Shown: one piece after another, positions 51,101 to 60,449 of the stretch
Layout: the number at the start of each line of letters is the position of its first letter
How positions within the stretch are numbered: the stretch's first letter is position 1
Assembly: GCF_014839805.1 (NCBI RefSeq)
Contig: NC_051140.1
Span: 13,289,826 to 13,353,825, forward strand
Length of the DNA stretch: 64,000 nt
From: Manduca sexta
Taxonomy: Eukaryota; Arthropoda; Insecta; Lepidoptera; Sphingidae
Reading direction: 5' to 3'
Notes under the pieces: generated by a model
Database searches by the model: none
Seen by the model: the letters and a program-made list of their open reading frames with translations, nothing else
Told to the model about the DNA's origin: nothing
Made by a program: the position numbers and the translations under genes

Positions 51101-54100
51101 TGCAACTAGAAAATTAGCGTGGCAATTTTACACATGTACTTAATAAAAATGTTATTCAACTTTTTCAGATGTCCTGTAAAACAACAATCGGTAATAGCGA
51201 AATCGGAAGGCAGCACCGCGGAACTGGCAATAGCGTCAATGTTCCGGTTTCCAGACTCCTCACAAGTTAATTTCCAGTGTGACATCGCCATATGTAAAGG
51301 TATAATTATACGTGAACTTTTTAAGCCCTTAGCATTTAATGCTTATAGTTTCCGTCAAGGGCGGATCGCAGGGGGGGGTCATGACCCCCATGCGCTAGGT
51401 CTAGGTAACTACTGATAACTTTTTTTGAGTCTCATTGATATACTTTATAAAATAAGTAATAATAATAATCTCATTGATATACTTAATAAATAGCAAATAC
51501 ACGCGAATGACACGCATAAAATCGCGGAAATATCATTTCGTTATTTGATTTAAATTATTTTGACATTTAACTATTACGTACTATTTCTTTGGTTATTGCG
51601 TTTATTATATTATATTCGATTTGGAGTCTGTCCTGACTAGACTTCGACTATATGACCCAACCCTGACATGAAAGCTGGATCTACGTCATTCTACGTCTTT
51701 ATAAGTAAAAATTATCGTGACATTCGTATTTCAAGACTTTCGAATATGTTTAATTTGAACCGTTTATTACCGAAATCTAATTAAATCATAACTTATGATT
51801 CATGCAAGCGGAATCACTATCACAGTGCTACATGGATCTAATTGTTTGAGAAATATAGAAAAGAAGAACCTTCAATATCTTTTTTTTGTTTTTAGATACC
51901 TAACGAACTTATTCGCAAACATATTTTTTTGTATTTCATTCCAAAAATAATAATTTTATTTCCTTTAATTTCAGGAAGTACCTGCGCTGCGGTAGACTGC
52001 GGGGATGGCAACAGTGGCAACCCTAATGACGAAGATGGGACAGTCACTACTTCAACAGGGATATTCGTACTAGATCCAAACGACAGCACCAGTCAGTTTC
52101 ATAATTTTTCATATAAATAATTATTAAGACATTATTCCACAAGTCAAATACCTCCTTTATCTGTATAAAGATAAAAAGAGACTTGGCAGGAAGCTAAGCA
52201 AGCAAACTTTACTTTCATGTGTCTAAAAATACAAGTTTCTGTGTATTCAATATATTTACAAGTAGACGGCTGTATGCCTATACGAACAATATAAATTATC
52301 CTCAAACTTAAATTGTTGTTACAATGGAATAAATCTTCTAAACCAGTATTTCTCTGATAAGAAAACCCATTTGTAGACCAGTCTTTATTTTAAGTTATGT
52401 GTATTAATTTAATTAAAATTCGAAGGGAAGTTTATCTTTTTGATTATACATTTCTACATCTCAACACGTATGATTTAGTTGCAGCGATGTCCTGTTTGGA
52501 GGGTGGCGTGCGTCCGCTGTGGCTGCTGTACCTGGCCATCGCGTTGGGCGTCATGTTCCTCGTCATGTTGCTCATCAACTGCTTCCTCTGCACCGCCATG
52601 ACTTGCTCGTGTGCCAGGACTGACGTAAGTATATAAATCATATAACCCGCAAACAACCATCAATATTCTTGCTCGGTGAAATAATGTTACCTATAGTCCA
52701 CAAATTATTTCGTTTCTTATAAGTTGATTAAATTATGCGAAGAATTATAAGCGCTGAATCTATTTACTTATTATGTTTCAATGTCCAAAATTGTAAAAAG
52801 TCAGGAAAAATATCACAGCAAAATACTGTACAGTATGTACATATTTCTGAGATAATAATGATTTTTTCTTTAATTTCCAGGTAATTGAAAAAGATCCTTC
52901 CGTAGTGGAGGACTACGACCCATACCGCAGCTGGCACGGCAGTCAGTACGGCAGCCGGTATCCATCATCCACGATTCATTCCACAAGGTAATATTTAAGA
53001 CCTTATGTACAAAACTACTATATATTTCCTGTCAGCTGGCCCTGTTGTTACTCGTTAAACATCTTCTCAACTTAGATTAAAGATTCACACGTTCTACGGG
53101 CAAACCGGATGTAAGTATTTGTACTCGACTGAGGAGCGACCACCATTATTATATATGTGAAAATCTCTAAGTGGCTCGTTGTTCGTCTTCCGATAAAATG
53201 CATTTTGAAATTTCATCTCAAATCACGTGAAACACTTAATACTCTGTATATTAAAAAAAAACTTTCCTATACCATTAAATAACATGTATCACTCGGCGTA
53301 TTTCAGAATGAGTAACAGTGAGTAAACGCTTATCGTCGAATACAATATAGGATGACTAAATACAAAAGTCAAGCTCTGAAATAAATTATAACTAACTAGC
53401 TTTTGCTCGCGGCATCGCCCGCGTAAAGGAGTTTTCCAGGATAAAAAGTAGCCTATAACTTTACCAGGATCTTAAACTATCACCATAGCAAATTTCATAA
53501 AATTCTGTTCAGTAAATTTTGAGAAAATGGAACACATACAGATAGACAGAAAGGGGGACTTTGTTTTATAATATAGGTAGATAACATTTATTCTATTAAG
53601 TTAACCATGGTATACGGAACCCACACTTACTTTCTCATCTCACATCCATCGAAGCGCCAAGATTTGCGAGGTTCATTTGATATTTATTTTTAATTAGGAA
53701 AAAAGCATCCACCCAGCCACTCCTAATTACGTAGCTTATCTGGGGGATTATTTATAAAACTCAAGCCAGTTTTTACGTACAATAATTAGAGTATTCAATG
53801 GACAGATTAGACGGGGGTGTTGATTTATTTATTATAGCTTTTGCCCGCGGCTCCGCCCGCGTTATAAAGTTTTTCGGGCTAAAGTTTTCCGTTATAAAAG
53901 TCACGCTATATATTATCCCGGGAACCTACGTTCTTCCCAGGGTCTCAAACTGTCTCCATACCAAATTTTATCCTAATACGTTGGGTAGTTCTTGAGTTTA
54001 AGACGTTCGGGCAGACCGATGCAGCGGGGGACTTTGTTTTATGATATATTTTTGTAGAACATTTTAAGAGGAACAATCCCGTCATACATTATTGTTGCAT

Positions 54101-55174
54101 AACTTTAACCGTTTACGCAGCGCACGCAACAGAAGCTCTCAAAACTAATAAATTGTCCCCGTTTTTGCATCATGTTTCATTACTGCTCCGCTCCTATTGG
54201 TCATAGCGTGACGATATATAACCTATAGCACTCCAGGAACAAAGGGCTATCCAACACAAAAATATTTTTTCAGTTCGAACCGGTAGTTCCTGAGATTAGC
54301 CATTACTGCTCTGCTCCTATTGGGTATAGCGTGATGATATATAGCCTATAGCACTCCACGAACAAAGGGCTATCCAACGCAAAAAGATTTTTTCAGTTCG
54401 GACCGATAGTTCCTGAGATTAGGCATTACTGCTCCGCTCCTATTGGGTATAGCGTGATGATATATAGCCTATAGCACACCACGAACAAAGGGCTATCCAA
54501 CCCAAAAAGAATTGTTCAGTTTGGACCAGTAGTTCCTGAGATTAGCGCGTTCAAACAACCAAACTCTTCAGCTTTATATAATAGTATAGATATGCATTAG
54601 TTGTCTTAATACAATAACTGATAGATACTAGTACATACATAACATCACGCATTTATCCCCGAAGAGGTATGCAGAGGCGCAACTAGGGCACCCACTTTTC
54701 GCCAAGTATGTTCCATCCCATTATGTGATAGGGGGCGAGCCTATCGCCATATCGGGCACAAATTCCAGACTCCGGGCTGATACTGAGCAGAAAAACACAA
54801 ATATCACTTTGCCCGATCCGGGATTCGATCCCAGGACCTCAGAGCGCTATTGTACCGGACATGCAATACAACTACGCCACCGAGGCAGGCAGTAGATAGA
54901 TACTAGTCCCTTGAATAATGTGAAACAAGTCCTCTATCTCGCATCAGTGTTTTGTATTGTATTCGCATTCAGACTTAGGAATGCAATATTTATATGAAAT
55001 ATTCAGGCTATAAATATGTCAAACACATCGAGTAAAACGCATTACTGCTGGCAATACTAATTAATAATGACTTTCCCTTTCATCAGATCCGTGTCGGACA
55101 ATAGTGACCACTACGCCATCGTACAGTCAAGGCCGGGCAGTCGACACTCTGGAATGCATCGAAGCAGACACTAA
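36123..55174 (+). CDS. ZP-domain single-pass membrane protein (complete, 11 coding exons, 392 aa)
   Basis: Exons: 36123-36182, 47948-48069, 48693-48801, 49156-49268, 49339-49451, 50288-50366, 51169-51299, 51975-52091, 52485-52624, 52881-52987 and 55087-55174. All are GT-AG in matching phase, 1179 nt with TAA. Residues 1-20 are a signal peptide (MWRLWSCVLASALLAAVRAQ). A zona pellucida module spans about residues 36-270: CKTGIMSIKINFNQPFNGVV, TPACMALGNG, DYCGVF, ELADDKFYVITCGKAGF, MKNCFAFN, GCPVKQ and FQCDIAICKG. A transmembrane helix lies at about 293-318. The cytoplasmic tail of about 74 residues contains VVEDYDPYRSWHGSQYGSRY. Insect ZP proteins of this build polymerise in the apical matrix and shape cuticle or trachea. 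I do not assign a Drosophila orthologue name. No basic furin-type site is visible between the ZP module and the membrane. Confidence 0.93.
40553..40584. repeat. inverted repeat, 15 bp arms with 2-base centre
   Basis: tatagtagagacgta and its exact reverse complement are separated by CT. Perfect near-palindrome in the ZP-gene first intron. Confidence 0.95.
42894..43182 (+). mobile_element. short non-autonomous Helitron, copy 1
   Basis: Starts TCTATACTTATTATAAAACA and ends in a small GC hairpin (ccgcgagcgg) followed by CTAG. It is inserted between A (42893) and T (43183), the Helitron rule. 289 bp, no coding capacity. Terminal sequences match the other copies in the window; the interior is largely different. 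Confidence 0.8.
47948..48069 (+). CDS. ZP-protein exon 2, start of ZP module
   Basis: Acceptor tttgcag, donor TTTAG|gtaaat. It encodes NTESTGEFSPVVRATCKTGI then NFNQPFNGVVHAREF, with the first ZP Cys at about residue 36. Confidence 0.92.
48514..48535. repeat. perfect 22 bp palindrome
   Basis: atatagcgatat followed by its own reverse complement, no spacer. Lies in intron 2 of the ZP-domain gene. Confidence 0.95.
48693..48801 (+). CDS. ZP-protein exon 3
   Basis: Acceptor tttttag, donor AAT|gtaagt. It encodes TPACMALGNGTESLGFDISL and PDYCGVFWNN (two ZP cysteines). One possible N-glycosylation site (NGT). Confidence 0.93.
49156..49268 (+). CDS. ZP-protein exon 4
   Basis: Acceptor gctttcag, donor CTCG|gtacgt. 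It encodes RTDERSLPLAVRVHRTLELA and DDKFYVITCGKAGFKNA, a strongly conserved ZP-N end motif. Confidence 0.94.
49339..49451 (+). CDS. ZP-protein exon 5
   Basis: Acceptor tgttttag, donor GACG|gtgagt. It encodes NETSLVSLRMLNDQGRKVLN and FGLPYTLKAEISKPD at the linker into the ZP-C half. Confidence 0.9.
50288..50366 (+). CDS. ZP-protein exon 6
   Basis: Acceptor tttcttag, donor AGAG|ggtaag read as AGAGG split, GT at 50367. It encodes THGIRMKNCFAFNMRNNTVE and LLDNR, the ZP-C Cys motif (KNCFA). Confidence 0.92.
50559..50880. repeat. probable decayed lepidopteran dispersed repeat in intron 6
   Basis: Begins ctagctgaccccagtaaacg, the recognisable start of a common lepidopteran repeat, and ends in a gagagagatagaga stretch. 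No coding remnant recognised. Extent is approximate. Confidence 0.4.
51169..51299 (+). CDS. ZP-protein exon 7
   Basis: Acceptor tttttcag, donor AAAG|gtataa. It encodes CPVKQQSVIAKSEGSTAELA, then FRFPDSSQVNFQCDIAICK, the C-terminal end of the ZP-C subdomain. Confidence 0.93.
51975..52091 (+). CDS. ZP-protein exon 8, membrane-proximal spacer
   Basis: Acceptor aatttcag, donor ACCA|gtcagt. It encodes STCAAVDCGDGNSGNPNDED and then TVTTSTGIFVLDPNDS. Acidic, Ser/Thr-rich and without any Lys or Arg, so no dibasic protease site. Confidence 0.88.
52485..52624 (+). CDS. ZP-protein exon 9, transmembrane helix
   Basis: Acceptor gttgcag, donor GAC|gtaagt. It encodes MSCLEGGVRPLWLLYLAIAL and GVMFLVMLLINCFL, an obvious membrane span followed by Cys residues (LCTAMTCSC) that could be palmitoylated. 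Confidence 0.92.
52881..52987 (+). CDS. ZP-protein exon 10, cytoplasmic tail
   Basis: Acceptor tttccag, donor CAAG|gtaata. It encodes VIEKDPSVVEDYDPYRSWHG and SQYGSRYPSSTIHS, a tail I recognise as conserved among insect ZP membrane proteins. Confidence 0.9.
53396..53581 (-). mobile_element. short non-autonomous Helitron, copy 2
   Basis: On the minus strand it begins TCTACCTATATTATAAAACA and ends GCCGCGAGCAAAAGCTAG, inserted between A and T. 186 bp, in the last intron of the ZP-domain gene. It has the same ends as the core of the three long copies. Confidence 0.8.
53834..54590 (-). mobile_element. long non-autonomous Helitron with internal tandem repeats, copy 3
   Basis: On the minus strand it begins TCTATACTATTATATAAAGC and ends in the GCGGGCGGAGCCGCGGGC hairpin and AAAAGCTA. 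The terminal CTAG is altered (plus-strand ATAG at 53834). It contains a core like copy 2 (53834 to about 54052) and three units of about 123 bp. In the last ZP-gene intron. Confidence 0.8.
54178..54546. repeat. minisatellite inside Helitron copy 3, 3 units of 123 bp
   Basis: Units start with cattactgctc at 54178, 54301 and 54424 and end with cctgagattag. Units are similar but not identical. Confidence 0.9.
54645..54890 (-). mobile_element. tRNA-derived SINE
   Basis: On the minus strand it begins with a tRNA-like promoter: gcctcggtggcgtagttgta (A-box-like) and then gggatcgaatccc (B-box-like, ggttcgaatcc consensus). The body ends near ggataaatgcgtgatg. Matches a frequent lepidopteran SINE type by memory. 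Confidence 0.75.
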
Positions 55175-55178
55175 AAAG
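55087..55178 (+). CDS. ZP-protein exon 11, C terminus
   Basis: Acceptor ttcatcag. It encodes SVSDNSDHYAIVQSRPGSRH and SGMHRSRH, stop TAA at 55172-55174. Immediately after the stop, AAAAAG|gtatac (55178) is donor-like. The 3' UTR may therefore be spliced onto a later exon, for example at 57747 after tttgtttcag, with AATAAA signals near 58724-58745. Confidence 0.88.
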
Positions 55179-55311
55179 GTATACAATATACATCTATAAA
55201 AATGTACCGTATTTATACCCCTATAAGCCGCATAGTCTCTAAAAATAACAATGTACGAATATCAAAGTTTTGTTACCGGCATAGATGTAATTTCGATCTT
55301 TTTTATTATTT

Positions 55312-56165
55312 ATAGCTTTTGCTCGCGGCTCCGCCCGCGTTGTAAAGTTTTTCAGGCTAAAGTTTTCCATTATAAAAGTAGTAGTTTCCCGGGAGCCTAT
55401 GTTCTTCCCAGGGTTTCAAACTGTCTCCATACCAAATTTCATCTTAATACGTTGGGTAGTTTTTGAGTTTACGACGTTCAGGCAGACGGATGCAGCGGGG
55501 GACTTTGTTTTATAATATATTTTTATAGAACTTTTTAAGAGGAACAATCCCGTCATACATCATTGTTGCAAAACTTTAAAACTAATAAATTGTCCCCGTA
55601 TTTGCAACATGTTTCATTACTGCTCCGCTCCTACTGGTCATAGCGTGATGATATACAGCCTATAGTACCCCATAAATAAAGGGCTATCCAACACAAAACG
55701 AATTTTTCAGTTCAAACTGGTAGTTCCTGAGATTAGCCATTACTGCTCCGCTCCTATTGGTCATAGCGTGATGATATATAACTTAGAGCACTCCACAAAC
55801 AAAGGGCTATTCAACACAAAAATAATTTTTCAGTTCGAATCGGTAGTTCCTGAGATTAGCCATTACTGCTCCGCTCCTATTGGGTATAGCGTGATGATAT
55901 ATAGCCTATAGCACTCCACGAACAAAGGGCTATCCAACGCAAAAGATTTTTTCAGTTTGGACCGGTAGTTCCTGAGATCAGCCATTACTGCTCCGCTCCT
56001 ATTGGGTATAGCGTGATGATATATAGCCTATAGCAATCCACGAACATAGGGCTATCCAACGCAAAAAGAATTTTTCAGTTTGGACTGGTAGTTCCTGAGA
56101 TTAGCGCGTTCAAACAAACAAACAAACAAACAAACAAACTCTTCAGCTTTATATAATAGTATAGA
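55312..56165 (-). mobile_element. long non-autonomous Helitron with internal tandem repeats, copy 4
   Basis: Same layout as copy 3: minus-strand 5' end TCTATACTATTATATAAAGC, a (GTTT)n run, four repeat units, core, and GCTATAA in place of CTAG at the 3' end. Lies just after the ZP-gene stop codon, within its possible 3' UTR or UTR intron. Confidence 0.8.
55615..56105. repeat. minisatellite inside Helitron copy 4, 4 units of about 123 bp
   Basis: Units start at 55615, 55738, 55861 and 55983. They are followed by a CAAA microsatellite (about 56112-56140). Confidence 0.9.
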
Positions 56166-56389
56166 TTCCTAGTAACCGAAAATAGACTGAAATTAAAGAA
56201 AACGATATGCTACAATAAAAAAAAATTATAACTGCCAACAGCCTGCTAATTATAAGGAAGTACATAGAATATTTTGACTCCAGCGTCCTTGCGTTGGTGG
56301 ACCGCAACCGGGGAGATAAAAATACTTCTTTAGCGGTCCCCCGACATAAAGACGCGTGGGTCCAAGTATTACTAAGTACTTAAAACAAA

Positions 56390-57480
56390 TAATAATAACA
56401 ATAATATTTATTAGTTACCAAAAGACATACATGAAATAGGTACGATAGATAGTTGCTAACTGCACTAGTTAGTTACTCTAACTGTGTTGCAGTTAACAGC
56501 GCCCACCTCCGAAAGGAACATAGTTAAAAATGATTAAGAAGAGGAATAATAATTTCAAGCAAATAAATAGTTAAAATAAATAAATTTAAAAGAAGGTAAT
56601 CGTTACAAAATAAAATATAAAATTAACAATGAAAACTGTGTTGAATGTAAGTGCGTGTGCGTGTGCGTGTGCGTGTGCGTGTGAGTGTGTGTGTGAGTAT
56701 GAGTGTTTACGAAACAAGAAGCTAGTATATTATGTTACTTAAGAGCATCTCTGTATCAGCATAGATGAGGGTTAAGAGCCAATCAAATAGAGCCGTTTTA
56801 CACTTTCTGTATGGCATAACATATATATTGAGATTTTTATTTACGTCATTATATAGCTTAGAGGTCATAAAGTAAAAATGTTTACTAGCGATGGCAGTCC
56901 TTCTAAACTCAACTTCACAAACCTTGTCCAGTCGGCGTTACTTAGAGGCGAGGTTAGGATCAAAAATAAGCTGCGTATGCTTGCGTAATATAACACGATA
57001 GACGAAAAGCTGACGAATGGATAGGACATGACAATCACGATATAGTTCGAGTGTAGAGGAGCGGGAAAGTTTAAAGGTCATCACCTTTAATAAAGATCTT
57101 TGAGCGCGTTCGAGACGAAGCATTATAGTTTTTGGGCAGTTTCCCCAGATTTAATGCAGTAAGTGAGAATCGATTGGGCTAAAGCAAAGTAAACTGACCT
57201 TAGGGTAGAACCATCAACAATACCCCGTAATTTCCTGAACACCAACATGAGCTTCTGATACGTGAAAAACTGAGTCAATCTGGTTCACCCAGGACAGACG
57301 GCTATCTACAACTACACCGAGGTATTTAATGCGATCTATACGATTTAAACTAACACAGTCACATGATTCTGTATTAAGAGAAATGCACTTGTGTCCAATT
57401 ATGTTGTAGTTAGTAGACGGTTGACAAGATTTTGTCGGTCCAAAAGTAACAAATGCGGATAACAAAAACTTAAAACAAAG
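56390..57480 (-). pseudogene. decayed 5'-truncated non-LTR retrotransposon (reverse transcriptase C-terminal part)
   Basis: Minus-strand frames carry DRIKYLGVVVDSRLSWVNQI (57465-57214 frame), then FALAQSILTY in another frame, then LERAQRSLLKVMTFKL and STLELYRDCHVLSIRQLF (57123-56938). These are typical of the thumb and C-terminal region of jockey/CR1-like reverse transcriptases. Frameshifts and stops separate the pieces, so it is dead. The TTA/TTG-rich segment near 56390-56420 looks like its 3' tail. Cellular retroelement remnant, not a virus. Confidence 0.8.
56651..56706. repeat. (GTGTGC)n microsatellite
   Basis: Repeated gtgcgtgtgcgtgt grading into gtgtgt and gagtat. It lies in the 3' non-coding part of the retrotransposon remnant. 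Confidence 0.9.
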
Positions 57481-58804
57481 GTAACAACAAACACAATTTT
57501 TTTTTTAGAAGTTTTTTGTGTCAAAGTTATTTAAATTTTTATTTCAAACCTTTATAAATTACTATTTTCGCAACTAAGGAAATCGATCATTATATATCTT
57601 AACACCTTCTTATTGAGACCGTTCTTATGAATCCAAACACACCGTATCTTGGCTGTGTGGGTGACGATGATGTAGTAGTTTTCAAAAATATTAAATTTGA
57701 AAGGCATAATATTCGTATTTTTAATAATATTTGCTTTTTGTTTCAGATGATGACAAATTGCCCTGAAATGCGAATTTTACTGAAATTCTAACATCAATCA
57801 ACAGATAAAACTATAAATTCGTTATGAATATATCTATAGTTTCGTAAAGTTTATTGAATCATGTTGATTGATAGTTTTAAGTATCTGTATTCAAAAATTC
57901 ACAATCGATAAAATGTTACCTTCACAGCAACAATCTTTATATCGTGTATAAGAATTTACTTGTGCCATTTTGATATGTACCTTAAATGAGTTTATACAAT
58001 GTCTTTATTGTAAATGAATACCTGACATATGCATCGAATCCGTCCACGATCGAATTAAGTATTAAAGCGTTAGAAACGAGTTGTACGTGTATTAATAAAT
58101 AATTTACTTGTACGTTATAAGGTTGTGTTTGTGTACTAAAGTATTATTAAAATATTTTATAAGCATTTATTACTATAACCGTGAATGACGTATATATGTG
58201 CGTACTCTGAACATTCGAGTCACGTTATTGTAAGACCTAAAGGTTAATGATTGCGGTGATAGTGTTAAGAATCGATATAATAATGTATTTGTTCTTTCTT
58301 TACCTAGCGTGGGCTACATATAGTCTTATTTGCACACCAAAATCTATTTCAACGGACGTTCAACCTTGAATCTTACAAGTATGAGCAATTATAGGTGTAA
58401 TTAACATAATTTAATATAAGGAAATGTAGGCTAAACATACCACATCATCACTGTGAATTGTTAATACTACTAATGAACTGCGTAACTTAGATATTTTTAT
58501 AATAAAATTATATTCTTAGGTATTATAGGTATCGTAATAACAAAGGTATGATAACATTGATAGATATAGTTGGAGTGCTCAAAACTAAGGCTTCCAATAT
58601 TATAGTGTTTGTAAATAATAACATCAGTTTATAATAAATTAATGAGTAAAAAAATATGAATGTGTGTTATGTGAATGAGTGTCAGTGAGATGTCAATCCA
58701 CTACTTGTGTAACGTTTTGGCTGCGAAATAAATTGATTGAGGAATAAATTGTGTTTTATTTTCATAATTATACATAACCATAGCATCACGCTCTTTCTTT
58801 TTTC

Positions 58805-58946
58805 AGAGATAGGCAGAGGTCTATTCATATGTCGCCAACTTAGGTTGGATCCTTGTAAGAGGGCAAGCGATTTGGCGAGCCCAATTCCGGACACGGACCT
58901 AATACTGAGCAGAAAAGCAATTTAGTTTTGTAGAACCGGAATTCGT
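58805..58946 (-). mobile_element. decayed SINE fragment, same family as 54645-54890
   Basis: Shares gaggtaggcagag-like, tactgagcagaaaa and a degenerate B-box-like gaattccggttc (minus strand) with the other copy. Heavily mutated. Confidence 0.5.
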
Positions 58947-59530
58947 ACATAATAAGCATAACTAACATATTAGATACTAGTTCTAAAAGCCATTAGCGTA
59001 GTGTAAACGCTTCCGTTTGACGGGTGAATGATTGTATGATTTTTTTTCTTATGATGATTTGAAGACTGTACCTACATCCACTTTTTATAAACAAATCCAT
59101 TATCAATATGCATCTCAATTGTTAATGCTTGTCACGCGTGGGATTGGGATTTTACTACATGCATATAATGTAACGTCCTAAAATGTCTCACGTGTGTTGA
59201 CTTAATTCAACAACAATGTTGAAATCACTTTGTCAATTTAGTACCTTTAATGCTGTTTATGTACGAATGTCATCTTGACATGAAACCGAATAAAACATTC
59301 TTAAACTAATTCATACAAAGGTACAAAAACTTTATAAGGCAATAAACTGTACATTGTCTTCACAGTATTAAGATATAATAAGACTTAACGCAACTCCACA
59401 CAACGAAAACATTTTAAAATAAATGTATGATAAAAAAAATTTGGTTGTTAATAGATTTCAATTAGGTACCTATTTAACCTGTAAATAATAGTGAAAAGTG
59501 AGTGAACACCCGTGAAAGTGGATGTACGAA

Positions 59531-59562
59531 GCTACATGGTCGTAAAATTACGACCAAGTAGC
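59531..59562. repeat. inverted repeat, 15 bp arms with one mismatch
   Basis: gctacatggtcgtaa and ttacgaccaagtagc separated by two bases. Could form a hairpin in the 3' flank of the carboxypeptidase gene. Confidence 0.85.
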
Positions 59563-60317
59563 ATTAATTCATGATTTAAAAAAACCTGTAAATATTACAC
59601 AATAATGTACTTTATTGCATTAGCATAAATAATTTCAGTCAGAAACATATAAGTAACTTAATCAATAAAAGAAACTACTGTTGGACTAGAAAGTGTTTAA
59701 TTTCAATTACGCTACAACAACAAAGATAAAATTATAAACTATAAATATATATTTATTATATTATTACTATATCTAATGTGACCGTATTTATGGCACCGAG
59801 TTCAAAATGGATAACTATATCTATGGTAATACATTATGGTTACATATTATTAAAAAGAATAATAGCTGCATAATTACATGTTATAATTAATGTATGTGAT
59901 ATTTTAAACAATTATAATTATAGATATATTGATTTACACACAAGATTATATTAAGTTTCACTCCCCGTTTGTAATATAGACCTTAAAGCTGATATTGGTC
60001 TAAATATATTATAATAAAAATAACTACAACACCTATGAAGACTGTACTTAAGACAAGCAATCATAATTTAGTTTTATCTATTGCAAGCTTCGTGACATCT
60101 TTGGACCTTACCCCAGATATTGTCTGGTTTAAAGGTCAAATTCATACTCAAGAGTCGTCTTATTCACAATTATAAACTTTGTCAGCATATATACTGGTCT
60201 TTTTAATTCAGTCAGAATACTAACTAGAGATAGAGAGACTTGAAACGTGCTAATAAACTGTTGGTAGTTGGATAATATGAGTTACTGTTCGCCGCGGGTG
60301 TGTACGTACTCAGTGAG

Positions 60318-60449
60318 TTAGTCCCTGCGCTGCAGCACGGCGCGTGCGACGTGCTGGAACAGCGAGCGCTTGTAGATGCGCGGCTGTCCGTCGCGCAGCC
60401 CGTGCGGGTACACGCCGAACGACGACGAGTCGAACCAGCTCGACGTGGG
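60318..60449 (-). CDS. carboxypeptidase last coding exon
   Basis: Acceptor gcttgcag, phase 0. It encodes PTSSWFDSSSFGVYPHGLRD then IYKRSLFQHVARAVLQRRD and stop. GC-rich, in contrast to its surroundings. No hydrophobic C-terminal anchor or GPI signal. The last 20 residues could form a basic amphipathic helix. Its membership of this gene is inferred from strand, phase and position. Confidence 0.75.
   Translation of the reverse strand, partial: PTSSWFDSSSFGVYPHGLRDGQPRIYKRSLFQHVARAVLQRRD

Larger units (their letters stand above)
57481..60317. other. intergenic DNA between convergent ZP and carboxypeptidase genes
   Basis: No protein exon recognised. It probably holds both 3' UTRs. On the plus side there is an acceptor-like tttgtttcag at 57746 and AATAAA strings near 58724-58745. 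For the minus-strand gene, tttatt (AATAAA on its strand) occurs at 59611-59616. Also a SINE fragment and an inverted repeat. Confidence 0.5.

Noticed and set aside
53798..53995. Open frame across the GC head of Helitron copy 3 (and its counterpart at 55251-55466)
   Set aside because: The similarity of the two peptides is only the shared repeat DNA; no coding function.
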